Shown here in pieces: positions 6,319 through 8,157 of a stretch of DNA of 8,157 nucleotides. The notes under the pieces were generated by a model. It saw nothing but the letters and a program-made list of their open reading frames with translations. It was not told the DNA's origin and did not search any database. Position numbers and translations under genes: made by a program. Source of the DNA: an uncultured Acidobacteriota bacterium. Lineage in GTDB: Bacteria > Acidobacteriota > Vicinamibacteria > Vicinamibacterales > UBA8438. Positions within the stretch are counted from its first letter, which is position 1. Each line of letters starts with the position of its first letter. The stretch covers positions 1 through 8,157 of the forward strand of contig CALBET010000773.1 in the NCBI GenBank assembly GCA_937888665.1. Direction: 5' to 3'.

Positions 6319-8157
6319 AAGTCGTGGGGAAACAGTGAGCAGGTCGAGATGATGAATCCTCCGCGCTGGCAGCCGTCTCCGCAGCAGGGCCATACCCTCG
6401 CCTTGGTCCGTGCCGACGGCCCGACGGCCCACGTTGCCCGCGTGATGGTTCGGGTCGACGGCTTCGCCTCCGCGGCAGCGCTCGAGGCGGCGGTCCGAGC
6501 GGTCGTGAACACACACCCCGTCACCACCACGCGGCTAGTCGACACGCCTCGCGGTGAAGTGCTGTGGCCGCATGGGGCGACGTCATTCGTCGTGGCTGAC
6601 TGGGACGCGCCCATCGTCCCCGATCCTCGCGGCCCCGCCGCAGTCGTTCGGGTGCGCTCCGCAGACCAGGGCGCGTCGATGCTGATGGTCGAGTTGTCGT
6701 CCTTTTACGCCGACGCTACCGTGCTCGATCTCCTGGTCGGGGATCTGGCCCGTGGGAACGCGCGACCCGAAGACGACTACCGACGGGTGTGCGGCTGGCT
6801 GCACGACCAACTTGAAGACGCCGACACCCCTGAGGAGCGCACCGCGTGGCGACAGGAGCGCGCGAAGGCCGAGACCCAGCCGAGTCTTCCGACCGGCTGC
6901 GTGACCGAGCGACGCTTCCGCCCCAAGCGGCGCCCCATCCCGATCGGGGACGCCCTCCGGGACGCGCTCCGGGCCACCGCCGGCGCCGCCAACGTCGACG
7001 TCACGAGTGTCGTGCTCGGGGGGTGGCTCGCCCTAGTCGCCAGACTCACGGGAGCCAGCAGGCTCACCGTGGGGTGGATCGCCGATGGGCGCCCCTGGGA
7101 GGAGCTCCGGCAAGTGGTTGGCCCCCTCGCGCGGCAATTGCCCATCACGCTGACTGTCGACCCCGCGGAGTCGGTCGTAGACCTGGTTCGCGACGTGGCG
7201 CGCCGATGCGAGGCGGCGACCCATCAGCAGCACACATTCGACCCACGAATCGCCGGCGCCGAACCGCTCAGCTCCATCGCGTTCGAACGCGCCGCGGCAT
7301 ATCCCGTATTCGAGGAGCAGGGACGACACTGGACCGTCGTAGATCGGTTCGCAGCCCCCGATCGTTTCGAGGCCAAACTCGTGCTCCGCGACGACGCGCA
7401 TCTCGAATTGCAGTGGGACGGGTCTCGGCTGGACGACGCCGCCGTCGGGTGCCTGGTCGAGCAGGTAGACAGCCACCTGGCCGGTCTGTGCGAGAACCCA
7501 GGCCTCCCGCTACATCGGGTGCGTTCGGGCGGTCGCGATCGCCGTGCGGTGGTCGACCCACCGGTAGCACCCGCATTCGATTCCGTGGTCGATCGCATTG
7601 CGAGGGTCGCTCTCGAGCGGCCACACGACCTAGCGCTCATCGACCCTCAGACGCGTCTGGACTATGCCTCGCTGACACGCAATGTGGCTGCACTGGCCCA
7701 CCTCCTACACGCGAGGAAATACCGCACCGTCGCGCTGCTGTTCGATCGCTCCGCCGCCGGCGTGGTCGGCATGCTTGGCGCCATGAACGCAGGTGCGACC
7801 TGGCTCCCGCTCGACCCTGACCAGCCGCCGGCGCGTGTGCGCGCCTTGATGCAACAGGCCGGAAGTGAGTGCGTGGTAGTACCGGCGACGATGCCTCCCG
7901 AAGACCGCCCGCCTGGGCCCTGTCTGGCGCTGGACCAACACGGAAGACCAGAGACGGAGCCGGCGACGCCCGCGCAGGAGAGAATCGCACCAATCCCGGA
8001 CGCGGCGGCCTACGTCATCTTCACGTCCGGCTCGACGGGCCCACCAAATGGGGTGATGGTGAGTCACCGCGCCCTCTCGGCGTACGTGTCGGGGGTCATC
8101 GCGGCTGCGCGGCTCGAACCAGGCGCTCGCATGGCTGCGGTGTCCTCGCTGTCGACA
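6316..8157 (+). CDS. Nonribosomal peptide synthetase, 3'-partial: degenerate C - A (N-terminal part)
   Basis: This frame is open from ATG 6316 to the right edge (614 codons, no stop) and is the next NRPS subunit in the assembly line. Residues 18-400 form a divergent C domain. It has the N-terminal SPQQ motif near residue 21, but SSFYADA at 128-134 in place of HHxxxDG, and DGRPWEEL at 257-264 in the region of the usual C5 motif. An A domain starts near residue 421, with A1-like LDYASL (448-453), A2-like AGATWLPLDPDQP (near 492-504) and the A3 loop FTSGSTGPPNGV (569-580). The window ends before the substrate-binding pocket, so specificity cannot be read. ATG 6316 overlaps the previous stop codon and is favoured. 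In-frame ATGs at 6349 and 6352 would also keep the whole C domain. Placement right after a subunit ending in an intact C domain suggests that it supplies the acceptor amino acid for that domain. Identity as an NRPS is firm; activity of its C domain is doubtful. Confidence 0.95.
   Translation, partial: MKSWGNSEQVEMMNPPRWQPSPQQGHTLALVRADGPTAHVARVMVRVDGFASAAALEAAVRAVVNTHPVTTTRLVDTPRGEVLWPHGATSFVVADWDAPIVPDPRGPAAVVRVRSADQGASMLMVELSSFYADATVLDLLVGDLARGNARPEDDYRRVCGWLHDQLEDADTPEERTAWRQERAKAETQPSLPTGCVTERRFRPKRRPIPIGDALRDALRATAGAANVDVTSVVLGGWLALVARLTGASRLTVGWIADGRPWEELRQVVGPLARQLPITLTVDPAESVVDLVRDVARRCEAATHQQHTFDPRIAGAEPLSSIAFERAAAYPVFEEQGRHWTVVDRFAAPDRFEAKLVLRDDAHLELQWDGSRLDDAAVGCLVEQVDSHLAGLCENPGLPLHRVRSGGRDRRAVVDPPVAPAFDSVVDRIARVALERPHDLALIDPQTRLDYASLTRNVAALAHLLHARKYRTVALLFDRSAAGVVGMLGAMNAGATWLPLDPDQPPARVRALMQQAGSECVVVPATMPPEDRPPGPCLALDQHGRPETEPATPAQERIAPIPDAAAYVIFTSGSTGPPNGVMVSHRALSAYVSGVIAAARLEPGARMAAVSSLST
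6367..7521 (+). other. Divergent C domain with SSxxADA in place of HHxxxDG
   Basis: The overall C-domain layout is kept, but the catalytic motif reads ELSSFYADATVLDLL: Ser128 and Ser129 replace both His, Asp133 is kept, and Ala134 replaces Gly. The later region VGWIADGRPWEEL followed by GPLARQLPITL resembles a subgroup of C-like domains that I recall having CADAxTL and DGRxxEEL motifs, also without the His pair. If so, this is an established divergent subgroup and not random decay. Peptide-bond catalysis is unlikely by the known mechanism. Confidence 0.8.
7576..8157 (+). other. Adenylation (A) domain, N-terminal part only
   Basis: The first 194 residues of an A domain are present: FDSVVDRIARVALERP at the start, A1 LDYASL, an A2 region ending WLPLDPDQPPAR, and the A3 phosphate loop FTSGSTGPPNGV. 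The window ends before A4, so no substrate residue can be read. As in the first A domain, the A3 loop has PNG where PKG is usual. Confidence 0.93.

Noticed and set aside
6290..6330. A terminator or promoter between the two genes.
   Set aside because: There is no spacer. The coding sequences overlap and no hairpin with a T-tract is visible.
6846..7820. A 324-codon + strand frame inside the second NRPS gene.
   Set aside because: It is out of frame with the C and A motifs seen there and is Arg- and Pro-rich with no domain signal, as expected of a GC-rich shadow.

Overview
The window is one uninterrupted stretch of a modular nonribosomal peptide synthetase (NRPS) locus on the + strand. The DNA is GC-rich (by eye about two thirds) and tightly packed, with no intergenic space: 8157 bases hold parts of two very large genes whose stop and start codons overlap. 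This fits a high-GC secondary-metabolite producer such as a myxobacterium, an actinomycete, or a high-GC proteobacterium or acidobacterium. The sequence alone does not decide between them. No tRNA, rRNA, transposon, CRISPR array, inverted-repeat terminator or dedicated promoter was seen.

Gene 1 (from before the window to 6316) is missing its 5' end. Its visible order is C (degenerate active site) - A (interrupted by a methyltransferase-like segment) - T - E - C, then a short charged C-terminal tail. Gene 2 (6316 to beyond the window) starts inside the stop codon of gene 1. It encodes a second, more strongly degenerate C domain followed by the first part of an A domain, cut by the window edge just after the A3 loop.

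Inferred working order: the gene 1 A domain activates an amino acid and loads it on its T domain. The E domain would convert it to the D form if active. The intact C domain at the end of gene 1 would then join the growing chain to the residue activated by gene 2. The product is a peptide of unknown structure, possibly with a D-residue at this step.

Four features stand out. (1) Both C domains that directly precede an A domain have lost the His-His of HHxxxDG, while the one C domain after E keeps it. (2) The A domain insertion looks like an FkbM-type methyltransferase that has lost its SAM-binding motif. (3) The E domain has unusual residues at two catalytic motifs. (4) The protein break puts an intact C domain at the end of one polypeptide and a degenerate C domain at the start of the next, a tandem C-C arrangement across a protein boundary.
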